The notes under the pieces: model-generated | The model's database searches: none | The model's input: only the letters and a program-made list of their open reading frames with translations | Told to the model about the DNA's origin: nothing | Assembly: GCF_023256195.1 (NCBI RefSeq) | Contig: NZ_JAGDWX010000010.1 | Span: 62,001-126,000, forward strand | DNA length: 64,000 nucleotides | Source of the DNA: Acidithiobacillus sp. | GTDB taxonomy: Bacteria > Pseudomonadota > Gammaproteobacteria > Acidithiobacillales > Acidithiobacillaceae | Reading direction: 5' to 3' | Made by a program: the position numbers and the translations under genes | Shown here: in pieces, positions 56,091 to 64,000 of the stretch | Numbering within the stretch: position 1 is the first letter of the stretch | How the letters are laid out: every line of letters begins with the position of its first letter

Positions 56091-58588
56091 GTCTCCACAT
56101 TCCCTGGCGGGCTGCGGTGTGGCGGCCACTGCGCCAGCGCCCGGGAGCAGCCGCACTGGCCGTTCTTGGAGTGGCCCTGGGTGTGGCGCTGGGACTCGCC
56201 GTCGCCCTCATCAATCTGCAGGCGGTACAGGACTTCGCCGGGGGCCTGCGGCGTCTGGCCGGGCAGGCGGATCTGGTCCTGCAGGCGCCGGGCAAAGGGT
56301 TTCCGCAAGACTGGTATCGCCGCCTGGCGACGGCCCCTGGGGTCCGCGCGGCAGCACCGCAGCTGCGGGTCTATGGCGAGATTCGCGCGGGCGGAGCCTG
56401 GCAGAGTTTCCCCGTCTGGGGCATCGACCCCTTTGCGACCGCCCGTCTCGGACAACCCCTGCTACCCACACAGCTTGCCCGTCCCGAGTTGCTCTTCGAC
56501 CCGCACAGCATCGTCCTCAGTCCGGCCGCGGCGGAGCAGTTTCACCTGCGGGTCGGAGAATCCATGACCCTGCGGGTGGCAGGCGTGACCCGAAACTTTC
56601 GGATCATCGGCCTGCTTCCCATCAATCCGCCCGAGGGGGCGCTGGGAGTGGTCGACATCGCCTCAGCGCAGTGGCTCTGGGGGCGCATCGGCTGGCTCAA
56701 TCGAGTCGACCTGCGTCTCGCCGCGGGTGTCGATCCCGCCAGCTTCCAGCGCCATTGGCAAGACCAGTTGCCCCCCGGGGCGAGCCTGGAGACACCGCGG
56801 CAGCAGGGAGCGGTAGCCGCCCGGGCATCCCGAGCCTACCGGGCCAACCTTCTGGTGCTGTCCCTGGTGGCCCTCTTCACCGGCGCCTTCCTGATCTACG
56901 CCACCCTGGCCCTGGGAGTGGTTCGACAGCGCCGAAGTCTGGCCGTTCTGCGCGTCCTGGGTCTGAGGCGACGTGAGATCCTGGCGAGCGTGCTGGCACA
57001 GGGACTCGCCCTGGGACTGCCGGGCATCGCCTTGGGTATCCCGCTGGGCAATCTGGCCGCTGCTCTCGCCTTGGCGCGCCTGGGCGGCGATCTGGGCGCG
57101 GGCTATTTCCGTGCCAGCCATCAGGTGCTTCACGGACACCTGGGCTTGTGGCTCGCTTTCTCTGGCGCCGGCCTTTCAGCGGCGCTTGCGGGCGCCGGTC
57201 TGCCGGCGTGGCAGGCCAGCCGAAGCACCGTGGTGAGGGCGCTGGGTCAGGGTAGTGAGGAGGACGAAGCCGGACAGAAGCTCGGACCCGGATTGATCCT
57301 GCTGATCCTGGCTGCCCTCAGTGCCGCCATCCCGCCCGTGGGTGGGATTCCTTACGGCGCCTATCTGGCCATCGCCATTCTGCTTTTTGCCACCCTCTTC
57401 CTCATCGGGCCATTGGCGCGGCTGCTGGGCGTGGTCCTGCCGGTGCCCGAGGCTCCCCTCGCGCGTCTGGCCTTTCTTCAGATGCGGGGGACACCGGGGC
57501 GGGTAGCCCACAGTCTGTCGGCCATCGTCGTAGCTTTCAGTCTGGTGGTGGCAATGGCCATCATGGTGGGCTCCTTTCGCGACTCCGTTGCCGACTGGCT
57601 ACTGGACATTCTGCGGGCGGACCTCTATCTGCAGGCGGGATCGGGGCCGGCGGCGCGCATCTCGGGAGACCGCATCCACGCCATTTGCGACGATCCTGTG
57701 GTACGGCAATGCTCGCCCATGCGGCGCCTGCAGATCGCGCTGCTACCAGGACGGCCGCCGGTGGAGTTGCTGGCGCGCGGCATGGACCTGGCCGATCCGA
57801 ATCGGGAGCTGCAGATCCTGCGCGCCATTCCCCTGCCGAAAAGCGGTCCACCGCCAGCCTGGATCTCGGAGATACTCGCGGGAATCAGCCATTGGCGGCC
57901 CGGCCAGATCGTCCAGATCCCGGTGGACGGCCGTACCCATGCGGTGCGCATCGTCGGTATCTATCGCGACTACGCCTACCAGCAGGGCGCCGTATCCATC
58001 CCCATCGAGGTCTATCGCCGCTGGACCGGTGACGACAGCGCCAACGGTCTTGCCCTGTGGTTGCGTCCCGGCACCTCCGTAGCGGCGGCACGGGCGCAGC
58101 TCACCCGGCGCTTCCCGGAACTGCGCCAGTGGCAGGTGGAAACGCCGCGCCAGATCCGCGCCGAGAGCCTACGGATATTCGACCGCAGTTTTGCAGCCAC
58201 CTACGCCCTGGAGGCGGTGGCCATCGTCATCGGTCTACTGGGTGTCGCCAACGGCTTCGGTGCCCAGATACTGCTGCGCCGGCAGGAGTTTGCCCTGTTG
58301 CGGACCATTGGTCTGCGGCGGCGCGACGTCGTCGGTCTTCTGCTGCGGGAGTCGCTTCTGCTGTCCCTCTTCGGGGTGGCGCTAGGGGGAGGTCTGGGCT
58401 TCGCCATCAGCCTCCTGCTCATCGATCTCGTCAATCCCCAATCCTTCCACTGGCAGATGGGCTTCCACCCGCCTTGGGACAATTTACTTCTGGTGGCGGC
58501 GGCGCTGATCGTCGCGAGTGTGACCACCATGCTCCTGAGCGCGCGCAAGGCCCTGTCCCAGCCCCTGACCATGGTGCGCGATGAATAG
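56087..58588 (+). CDS. FtsX-like ABC permease, two-domain (AttF/AttG-like)
   Basis: An 833-residue inner-membrane permease with two FtsX modules: a TM near residue 25, a periplasmic domain, three TMs at about 260-370, two TMs at about 400-450, then a second TM-loop-three-TM unit ending at 833. It pairs with the upstream ATPase. By comparison with Att-type gene sets it could move a lipid or lipoprotein out of the inner membrane. It overlaps both neighbours (ATPase by four bases, AttH-like gene by eight). Confidence 0.85.
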   Translation: MSLHIPWRAAVWRPLRQRPGAAALAVLGVALGVALGLAVALINLQAVQDFAGGLRRLAGQADLVLQAPGKGFPQDWYRRLATAPGVRAAAPQLRVYGEIRAGGAWQSFPVWGIDPFATARLGQPLLPTQLARPELLFDPHSIVLSPAAAEQFHLRVGESMTLRVAGVTRNFRIIGLLPINPPEGALGVVDIASAQWLWGRIGWLNRVDLRLAAGVDPASFQRHWQDQLPPGASLETPRQQGAVAARASRAYRANLLVLSLVALFTGAFLIYATLALGVVRQRRSLAVLRVLGLRRREILASVLAQGLALGLPGIALGIPLGNLAAALALARLGGDLGAGYFRASHQVLHGHLGLWLAFSGAGLSAALAGAGLPAWQASRSTVVRALGQGSEEDEAGQKLGPGLILLILAALSAAIPPVGGIPYGAYLAIAILLFATLFLIGPLARLLGVVLPVPEAPLARLAFLQMRGTPGRVAHSLSAIVVAFSLVVAMAIMVGSFRDSVADWLLDILRADLYLQAGSGPAARISGDRIHAICDDPVVRQCSPMRRLQIALLPGRPPVELLARGMDLADPNRELQILRAIPLPKSGPPPAWISEILAGISHWRPGQIVQIPVDGRTHAVRIVGIYRDYAYQQGAVSIPIEVYRRWTGDDSANGLALWLRPGTSVAAARAQLTRRFPELRQWQVETPRQIRAESLRIFDRSFAATYALEAVAIVIGLLGVANGFGAQILLRRQEFALLRTIGLRRRDVVGLLLRESLLLSLFGVALGGGLGFAISLLLIDLVNPQSFHWQMGFHPPWDNLLLVAAALIVASVTTMLLSARKALSQPLTMVRDE

Positions 58589-59753
58589 GCCACTCGGTAT
58601 CCTCGGCGTCTGTCTGACGCTGCTGACTGGGTTCCTGCTGGTAGCCCCGAGCGTCGCTTCGCCCCTACCGCCCGAGCCACTGCCGCTGGCGAAAACGCCG
58701 CAGGTAGAGGTCAGCCCCACGCAACCCATGCGTTTTCCCAATGCCTACGGCAGTCACCCGGAGTTTCCGCTGGAGTGGTGGTACGTCACCGGACACCTGC
58801 GGGACGATTCCGGTCAGACCTACGGCTTTCAGGTGACCTTTTTCCGGGTGCGTCCTACCAAGGTCTGGGACAACCCCAGTGCCTTCAATCCGCGTCAGCT
58901 GATTTTCGCCCAGGCAGCCATCGCCGATCCGCGCATTGGGCATCTGCTGACTGCCCAGAGCAGTGCGACCACGGCCCTGGGTCTCGCCGGCGCGGCCCGG
59001 GATCGCACCCAGGTCTGGATCGACTCCTGGCGCCTGCAGCAGGACGGTGATGGGTACCGGACGCAGGTGGACAGCCGCCATTTCCGCCTGAATCTGCAGC
59101 TGCAGACCACTGGGAAACCTTTGCTGGAGGGGCCCGATGGGATCAGCCAGAAGGGTCCCGATCCCCAGAATGCCAGTTACTATTACAGCCTGCCGCAACT
59201 GCGCGTACACGGTCAGCTGCGCCTGCAAGGCCAGGAGCATCGGGTAGAGGGACGCGCCTGGCTGGACCACGAGTGGTCCGACGCCTATCTGCCCAAAGGC
59301 GCGGTAGGCTGGGACTGGTTGGGCCTCAATCTCGACGACGGGGGCGCCTTGATGCTGTTCCGCATGCGCGCGGGAAATGGCAAAGCGCTGTGGCTGGCCG
59401 GCACCTGGCGACACGCCGACGGACGCGTGGAATATCTGCCTGCCAGCGCCATCCACATGCAGCCCACGCAGTTCTGGACCTCCGCCAGCACCGGCGCGCG
59501 CTACCCCATTGCCTGGAAGATCCGCGCCGGTTCCCTGGAATTTGCTCTCCGCCCCCTGATGGCGGACCAGCAATTCCGCGCCCTGGCCAGCACCGGTACC
59601 ACCTACTGGGAGGGTGCGGTGACGGCCTGGCAGAAGAACCGGCAGGTGGGCTCGGGATATCTGGAACTGACGGGCTACGCCAAGGCCCTGCAGCTGCCGG
59701 AAGCGCCCGTGACCGGCAAGACCGGCGTGCCGCAACGCAGCCCCTCCCCCTGA
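58581..59753 (+). CDS. Secreted AttH/CrtC-like lipocalin-fold protein
   Basis: A 390-residue exported protein (signal peptide to about VAS at residue 27). It has the AttH/carotenoid 1,2-hydratase pattern: PLEWWYVTGHL near the N-terminus, and LDHEWSDAYLPKGAVGWDW with ALMLFRMR in the middle, two lipocalin-like barrels. It probably binds or modifies a hydrophobic molecule in the periplasm, in concert with the ABC genes it overlaps. A hydratase activity is possible but unproven. Confidence 0.82.
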   Translation: MNRPLGILGVCLTLLTGFLLVAPSVASPLPPEPLPLAKTPQVEVSPTQPMRFPNAYGSHPEFPLEWWYVTGHLRDDSGQTYGFQVTFFRVRPTKVWDNPSAFNPRQLIFAQAAIADPRIGHLLTAQSSATTALGLAGAARDRTQVWIDSWRLQQDGDGYRTQVDSRHFRLNLQLQTTGKPLLEGPDGISQKGPDPQNASYYYSLPQLRVHGQLRLQGQEHRVEGRAWLDHEWSDAYLPKGAVGWDWLGLNLDDGGALMLFRMRAGNGKALWLAGTWRHADGRVEYLPASAIHMQPTQFWTSASTGARYPIAWKIRAGSLEFALRPLMADQQFRALASTGTTYWEGAVTAWQKNRQVGSGYLELTGYAKALQLPEAPVTGKTGVPQRSPSP

Positions 59754-59813
59754 GACAGACGGATCGGTCAAGGCACTCTTGGCAGTCAGGGCAGGACGGC
59801 GCTACCATGAGGC

Positions 59814-60260
59814 ATGCCTCATTCCGCATCGCCTCTGACCTTGCAGGAGCGCTTCTTCCAGCGCTTCCAAGGGCGCACCATCATCCTGCACCGCGGTTTT
59901 CCCCCGGGGTATCTGGCAGAGCTTCTGAAGCAGCCTGGCGGTGGTGGCCATTTCCGGGTCGACCTGCGCCAGCTGGGCACGGAAGTCGACTCGCCCATGG
60001 ACTGGCTCCTGCAGCGCCACGTGCTGCCTCTGGACCTACCCACGCCCCTGCTCATCAAAGTAGAGGATGAGGCCATCTACCTCCGCCATCTGCTGCAGGG
60101 GAGCAGTCCCGGCCATCCCAGCGAGATCCTGTGGATGCTCGATGCCATCCACGAACGTCACCACGCCCTGCTGCGTCGGCTGCAGACCGAACTGCAGCCA
60201 CAGCGCGGCATGGCCCTCGACGACAATGCCATCGACTACGACCTCTACAACGATGCATGA
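59814..60260 (+). CDS. Hypothetical protein upstream of ThiF-like gene
   Basis: A 148-residue cytosolic protein without a recognised domain. It starts with a helix rich in Arg/Phe (QERFFQRFQGRTIILHRG), has a mixed sheet in the middle and a C-terminal helix HERHHALLRRLQTELQ, and ends in an acidic tail DYDLYNDA. Its stop overlaps the ATG of the ThiF/MoeB gene by eight bases, so it probably belongs to that unit. Codon usage is like that of the neighbours. The function is unknown. Confidence 0.7.
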   Translation: MPHSASPLTLQERFFQRFQGRTIILHRGFPPGYLAELLKQPGGGGHFRVDLRQLGTEVDSPMDWLLQRHVLPLDLPTPLLIKVEDEAIYLRHLLQGSSPGHPSEILWMLDAIHERHHALLRRLQTELQPQRGMALDDNAIDYDLYNDA

Positions 60261-61017
60261 CCTCGGTAGCGACCGCGATCTGCTGCGCTATGCCCGTCAA
60301 CTCGTCCTCCCCCAATGGTCTCTGGCTGCCCAGGAAAATCTCCTGGAATGTCGCGTCCTCATCATTGGCCTGGGCGGTCTCGGTTGCCCGGCGGCGCAGT
60401 ACCTGCTGGCCGCGGGGGTTCTGCACATCACCCTCTGCGATGGCGACCGGGTGGACCTCAGCAATCTGCCGCGGCAGATCCTCTACGGCGATGGCGATCT
60501 CGGTGAGCTGAAGGTGGAGGCGGCGCGGCGCGCCCTGGAGCGTCTCGATCCCGCGGCACGCATAGAGACGGTGGCCGCCACCGTCGATGCCGAACTCCTG
60601 GACACCCTGATACCGCAGCACGACATCGTACTCGACTGCACGGACAACTTTGCCGCGCGACACAGCATCAATCGCGCAGCCTGGCGTGCCCGCAGGCCAC
60701 TGGTCTCGGCCGCCGCACTGCGCTGGGAGGGTCAGCTGACCGTCTTCGACTTTCGCCGGGAGGATACCGCCTGCTACGCCTGCCTCTATCCGGAACTGGA
60801 CGCAGACAGCGGCGACAGCTGTGCCAGCTCGGGTGTGCTCGGACCGGTACCTGGCATCCTCGGGTCCATGCAGGCCCTGGAGACCCTGCGTCTCCTGCTC
60901 GGGCAGGAGTCTCCTCTGGGCGGACGGCTTCTGCTCCTGGACCTGCTCCGCTGGGAATGGCGCACGCTGGGTCTGCGCCGCGATCCGCACTGTCCGGTCT
61001 GCGCATGCCCCGCCTGA
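60253..61017 (+). CDS. ThiF/MoeB/HesA-family adenylyltransferase (E1-like)
   Basis: A 254-residue E1-like enzyme that adenylates the C-terminal Gly-Gly of a ubiquitin-like sulfur carrier. The nucleotide loop is GLGGLGCPAAQYL, followed by the Asp of LCDGDRVDLSNLPRQILY. Two CxxC zinc pairs are present (CYAC and CPVC). DCTDNFAARHSINRA is conserved. Whether it serves molybdopterin (MoeB), thiamine (ThiF) or another carrier cannot be told; no carrier gene is adjacent. It overlaps the small JAMM-like gene by 13 bases. Confidence 0.88.
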   Translation: MHDLGSDRDLLRYARQLVLPQWSLAAQENLLECRVLIIGLGGLGCPAAQYLLAAGVLHITLCDGDRVDLSNLPRQILYGDGDLGELKVEAARRALERLDPAARIETVAATVDAELLDTLIPQHDIVLDCTDNFAARHSINRAAWRARRPLVSAAALRWEGQLTVFDFRREDTACYACLYPELDADSGDSCASSGVLGPVPGILGSMQALETLRLLLGQESPLGGRLLLLDLLRWEWRTLGLRRDPHCPVCACPA

Positions 61018-61331
61018 CCCTCTCCCGACAAGTGGCCAATACCCTGATGGAGCATCTCCTGAAGGGCGAAGGGAGTGGCTGGCTGGCCCAGCGCGACGGT
61101 CGGCTCAGTGGTATCTATCCAGGTACGGCCGAGCACTGGCCCCAGGTTGCCGAGCAGTTGCAGGCCCGGGGTGAGCGGCTCTTCGCCACTTACGGCGAAG
61201 TCCTGACGCCAGCCGAGGAAGGTGTCCTGCACTTCGATCTTGCGGAGACCGAGCGGGGGGTCCTGAGCCTCGGTCTGCGCGACCCTGCCACGGACGAGAT
61301 CTGGGAAATCACCCTTGAGCAGCACGACTGA
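61005..61331 (+). CDS. Small protein resembling a degenerate JAMM/MPN domain
   Basis: A 108-residue protein. Its order of motifs recalls JAMM peptidases that accompany MoeB/ThiF genes: a starting helix LSRQVANTLMEHLL, a strand GWLAQRDGRLSGIYPG, a central helix, and ERLFATYGEVLTPAEEG where active JAMM proteins have a strand followed by HSHP. The HxH-x10-D zinc site is missing. If the relation is right, this is a non-catalytic remnant or binding partner; a chance likeness cannot be excluded. It overlaps the genes on both sides. Confidence 0.5.
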   Translation: MPRLTLSRQVANTLMEHLLKGEGSGWLAQRDGRLSGIYPGTAEHWPQVAEQLQARGERLFATYGEVLTPAEEGVLHFDLAETERGVLSLGLRDPATDEIWEITLEQHD

Positions 61332-62142
61332 GGGCGCTTGCCAGGAGTTCACGGTCCTCAGCCACAATATTCAGGTGGGCATCGGCTCCCGGCGCAGCCG
61401 TCACTTGGTCCTGCACGGATGGCGCTACCTGCTGCCGCACCAGCAGAGCCTCGGCAATCTGGAGCGTATCGGCCAGGCCCTGCGGGATGCCGACATCGTC
61501 GGACTCAACGAGGTGGACGCCGGCTCCTACCGCAGCCAGTACGTCAATCAAACCGCCTATCTTGCGGACAAGGCGGGCTTTCCCTACTGGACTCAGAGCC
61601 GTACCCGGAATTGGGGCGAGATCGCCCAACACAGCAACGGCCTGCTCAGTCGCTGGCCCATCCTCGAAGTACGCAGGCGCGCGCTGCCCGGTTGGCTGCG
61701 TGGACGTGGCCTGCTGGAGGCCAGCATCGACCTCGCCGGGCATCCCCTTAGCGTCGTGGTGACCCATCTGGCTTTGAGTCGCCACGGACGTTTTCGCCAG
61801 TTCGAGGAGCTCGCGGAATACCTCGCCGGACGGCAGAGCCTGGTGGTCCTGGGGGACCTCAACTGCGGTGCACGCTCACCGGAATTGCGCCTGCTCCTGC
61901 GGGCCAGCGGACTGCAGCAAGCGGAACCGCCTCTGGCGACCTTCCCCAGTTGGGCCCCGCGTTTTTCCTTCGACCACATCCTTTGCAGCCCGGACCTGGA
62001 GTTCGTCGACTGGCGCCGTGGCGCCGAACCGCTCTCGGACCACCTGTCGGTCATGGCCCGCCTGCGTTGGTGTCACGGCGACGCGCATGCGCCGTCGGGC
62101 CCCGGGCAGTCTGGGAAGCGCGCCAGCGACGTGCCACAATAA
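61315..62142 (+). CDS. Endonuclease/exonuclease/phosphatase (EEP) family protein
   Basis: A 275-residue hydrolase of the DNase I-like fold. Catalytic landmarks are LSHNIQVGIG (first Asn), GLNEVDAGSYRSQ (metal Glu), VVVTHLALSRHGR (His), VVLGDLNCG (Asp-x-Asn) and LSDHLSV (terminal Asp-His). The family covers phosphodiesterases, nucleases and sphingomyelinase-like enzymes; the substrate is unknown. The best available start is TTG at 61315, inside the upstream gene. mlaE follows 34 bases later. Confidence 0.8.
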   Translation: MSSTTEGACQEFTVLSHNIQVGIGSRRSRHLVLHGWRYLLPHQQSLGNLERIGQALRDADIVGLNEVDAGSYRSQYVNQTAYLADKAGFPYWTQSRTRNWGEIAQHSNGLLSRWPILEVRRRALPGWLRGRGLLEASIDLAGHPLSVVVTHLALSRHGRFRQFEELAEYLAGRQSLVVLGDLNCGARSPELRLLLRASGLQQAEPPLATFPSWAPRFSFDHILCSPDLEFVDWRRGAEPLSDHLSVMARLRWCHGDAHAPSGPGQSGKRASDVPQ

Positions 62143-62176
62143 GGCGCCATCGGCAGCCAGGAGAAGCGAGCAAGCG

Positions 62177-63319
62177 ATGACCTCCCAGCATCCCGCATCC
62201 TCGACGGGGGAGCCGCAGGAAGATCCCCACTGGGAAATCGAGGGCGAGTTCCTTGCGCTGCGCGGGCGCTGGACCCTGCGTCGGTTGACAGGAGCCATCG
62301 ACACGGTGCGTGAAGGGCTCCGCCAGGCGGGCCGCGATCGCCCCTGGGACCTGCGCGGCATCGAGCGCCTGGATAGCGTCGGTGCTCTGGTCATCTGGCA
62401 CGCCTGGGGTGGCGCACTACCCAAGGACGCGCGCCTCGGCGCGGAGCAGCAGGCCATCTTCCAGCGCTTTGCCACGCTGGAGACGCCGTCTCCGCCGCGC
62501 CAGCCTTGGGGGCTCTGGGCGCGGCTCGAGGCCCTGGGTGCACACATCCTCGGCGTCGGCGGCGATCTCTGGGGCCTGCTGCTCCTGCTCGGCGCCCTGC
62601 TCACGGAATTCTGGCGTGCTTTGCGCCACCCCCGGCATTTTCCCTGGCGGGAGATTTCCGCCACCATCGTGCGCACGGGACCGGACTCCCTGCCCATCCT
62701 CTCTCTCATCGGATTTCTCATCGGCATCGTCATCAGCTTTCAGTCAGCGCCCACCCTGGCGAGCTACGGCGCCAACATCTACATCGTCAGTATTGCCGGA
62801 CTCAGCATCCTGCGGGAATTCGGGCCACTCATCACCGCGGTGATCCTGGCTGGACGCACGGGCTCTGCCTTCACTGCGCAGATCGGCGCCATGCGAGTGA
62901 CGGAAGAGCTGGACGCACTGCGTACCTTTGGCATCTCTCCGGTGCAGCGCCTGATCCTGCCCAAGGTCATCGCGCTGGCCATCACCCTGCCCCTGCTGGT
63001 GGTGTGGACCGATGCCGTCGCCATCCTCGGTGCCGTCATCGTCGCCAAGCTGGACCTCGGCATCAGCGTCGGCTTTTTTCTGCGAGAGATGCCCGTCATG
63101 GTGCCCAACTTCAATTTTTGGCTGGGTATCTGCAAAGGGGTCCTCTTTGGCATCCTCATCGCCTGGGTGAGCGGCTATCACGGCCTCAAGGTGCAGCCCA
63201 ATACGGACAGCCTGAGCCGCGAGACCACCGATTCCGTGGTCCTCACCCTGACTCTGGTCATCGTCATCGATGCCGTGCTCGCCATGATCTTCGCCAATAC
63301 CGGGATCTCCGTGGGATGA
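62177..63319 (+). CDS. mlaE: MlaE-type ABC permease with N-terminal STAS domain
   Basis: A 380-residue permease. Residues 1-110 form a STAS-like (MlaB) domain with ERLDSVGALVIWHAWG, and the rest is the MlaE permease with GFLIGIVISFQSA, FGPLITAVILAGRTGSAF and ELDALRTFGISPV. In E. coli MlaB and MlaE are separate; here they are one chain. With MlaF it moves phospholipids between the membranes, matching MlaA and MlaC at 39.8-41.2 kb. The stop overlaps the mlaF start. Confidence 0.92.
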   Translation: MTSQHPASSTGEPQEDPHWEIEGEFLALRGRWTLRRLTGAIDTVREGLRQAGRDRPWDLRGIERLDSVGALVIWHAWGGALPKDARLGAEQQAIFQRFATLETPSPPRQPWGLWARLEALGAHILGVGGDLWGLLLLLGALLTEFWRALRHPRHFPWREISATIVRTGPDSLPILSLIGFLIGIVISFQSAPTLASYGANIYIVSIAGLSILREFGPLITAVILAGRTGSAFTAQIGAMRVTEELDALRTFGISPVQRLILPKVIALAITLPLLVVWTDAVAILGAVIVAKLDLGISVGFFLREMPVMVPNFNFWLGICKGVLFGILIAWVSGYHGLKVQPNTDSLSRETTDSVVLTLTLVIVIDAVLAMIFANTGISVG

Positions 63320-64000
63320 GCGAAACCTGCGCCATCGTCTGCCGCGATGTGGCCACCCGTTTTGGCCCCCACTGGGTGCATCGGCACCTGGATCTCGAAG
63401 TCCGTGCCGGGGAGATCCTGAGCATCGTCGGCGGCAGCGGCAGCGGCAAGACCACCCTGTTGCGAGCCATGGTCGGCCTCGTCCCCCACGTCGAGGGCGA
63501 CATCCGTATCCTCGGATCCTCCCTGGCGGAGCTGCAGGGGCGGGCCGCCGTAGCCCTGCGCCGACGCTGGGGGATGCTCTTTCAGCAGGGGGCTCTGTTC
63601 AGTGCGCTCACGGTATTCGAGAACATCGCCTTCCCGATGCGCGAATGGGGCGGTCTCAGCGAAGGGGATATCCGTGAGCTGGTCGGTCTCAAACTGCAGA
63701 TGGTGGGTTTGCGCCCTGCCGATGCCTACAAGCTGCCAGCGGAGCTCTCGGGTGGCATGGTCAAGCGGGCGGCACTGGCACGCGCCCTGGCTCTGGAGGC
63801 GGAGATCCTCTTTCTCGACGAGCCCACATCGGGTCTCGACCCCATCACTGCTGCCGACTTCGACGATCTGCTACGAGAGGTCCATCGGGATATCGGTCTG
63901 ACGGTGGTCATGGTGAGCCACGACCTGGACAGCATCGCTGCCACCTCCGACCGCATCGCCGTGCTCTCCCAAGGCAAGGTCCTGACCGTCGGCCCCTTGT
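63316..64000 (+). CDS. mlaF: Phospholipid ABC transporter ATPase MlaF (partial, cut by window end)
   Basis: The first 228 codons of an ATPase that overlaps mlaE by four bases (ATGA). It contains Walker A GGSGSGKTT, the signature LSGGMVKRAALARA and Walker B EILFLDEPTSGLDP, the MlaF form. It powers the MlaE permease in the inner membrane. The gene continues past 64000; mlaD would be expected next. Confidence 0.93.
   Translation, partial: MSETCAIVCRDVATRFGPHWVHRHLDLEVRAGEILSIVGGSGSGKTTLLRAMVGLVPHVEGDIRILGSSLAELQGRAAVALRRRWGMLFQQGALFSALTVFENIAFPMREWGGLSEGDIRELVGLKLQMVGLRPADAYKLPAELSGGMVKRAALARALALEAEILFLDEPTSGLDPITAADFDDLLREVHRDIGLTVVMVSHDLDSIAATSDRIAVLSQGKVLTVGPL

Overview
The window looks like part of an Acidithiobacillus chromosome, an acidophilic sulfur-oxidising autotroph close to A. 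caldus or A. thiooxidans. The evidence is a soxYZB-resB-soxXA-ccsA thiosulfate-oxidation cluster beside a bo3-type quinol oxidase, a fused ATP sulfurylase/APS kinase, a large hopanoid cluster, and high GC with coding-like frames on both strands. The species is inferred, not proven. I see no insertion sequence, prophage or CRISPR array.

Layout. (1) 0.2-3.7 kb: a universal stress protein gene overlapping a 14-TM drug efflux pump, divergent from an amino-acid permease. (2) 3.8-11.8 kb, minus strand: a tightly packed dapA-bamC-purB-purC-purL operon. (3) 12.3-17.1 kb, plus strand: an MHS-family transporter, two tandem small-RNA-like units with intrinsic terminators, an alpha/beta hydrolase, then groES-groEL behind a sigma70 promoter and a degenerate CIRCE operator. 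(4) 17.2-21.0 kb, plus strand: a phosphoribosyltransferase overlapping sat-cysC, then an RqcH/NFACT protein. (5) 21.1-33.9 kb, minus strand: cyoABCD, then a DUF302 gene, soxY, soxZ, soxB, a membrane mono-haem protein, resB, soxX, soxA and ccsA. A sigma54 -24/-12 promoter and an upstream 16-bp palindrome sit between cyoD and the sox genes. (6) 34-36.5 kb: a gene-poor stretch with a small ORF, a tRNA-Ser(UGA) gene split inside its anticodon by a 217-nt group I intron, and a periplasmic SCP2-like protein. (7) 36.5-55.2 kb, minus strand: squalene synthase, shc, hpnG, A, I, J, K, N, L, a di-iron protein, hpnH, hpnM/mlaC and mlaA, followed by gatC, gatA and gatB. (8) 55.4-64 kb, plus strand: a LolD-like ATPase/FtsX-like permease/AttH-like lipocalin set, an unknown protein, a ThiF/MoeB E1-like enzyme with a degenerate JAMM-like neighbour, an EEP-family hydrolase, and mlaE (STAS fusion) with mlaF running off the window.

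How they fit together. Sox proteins oxidise thiosulfate in the periplasm, ResB/CcsA attach haem to SoxX, SoxA and the membrane cytochrome, and the adjacent quinol oxidase can take the electrons to oxygen. Hopanoid synthesis, HpnN export and the split Mla system (A and C here, E and F at the right edge) together suggest outer-membrane lipid maintenance suited to acid. The most unusual items are the tRNA-Ser group I intron, the tandem anti-Shine-Dalgarno RNAs, the sigma54/palindrome control region of sox, and the ThiF/degenerate-JAMM pair.
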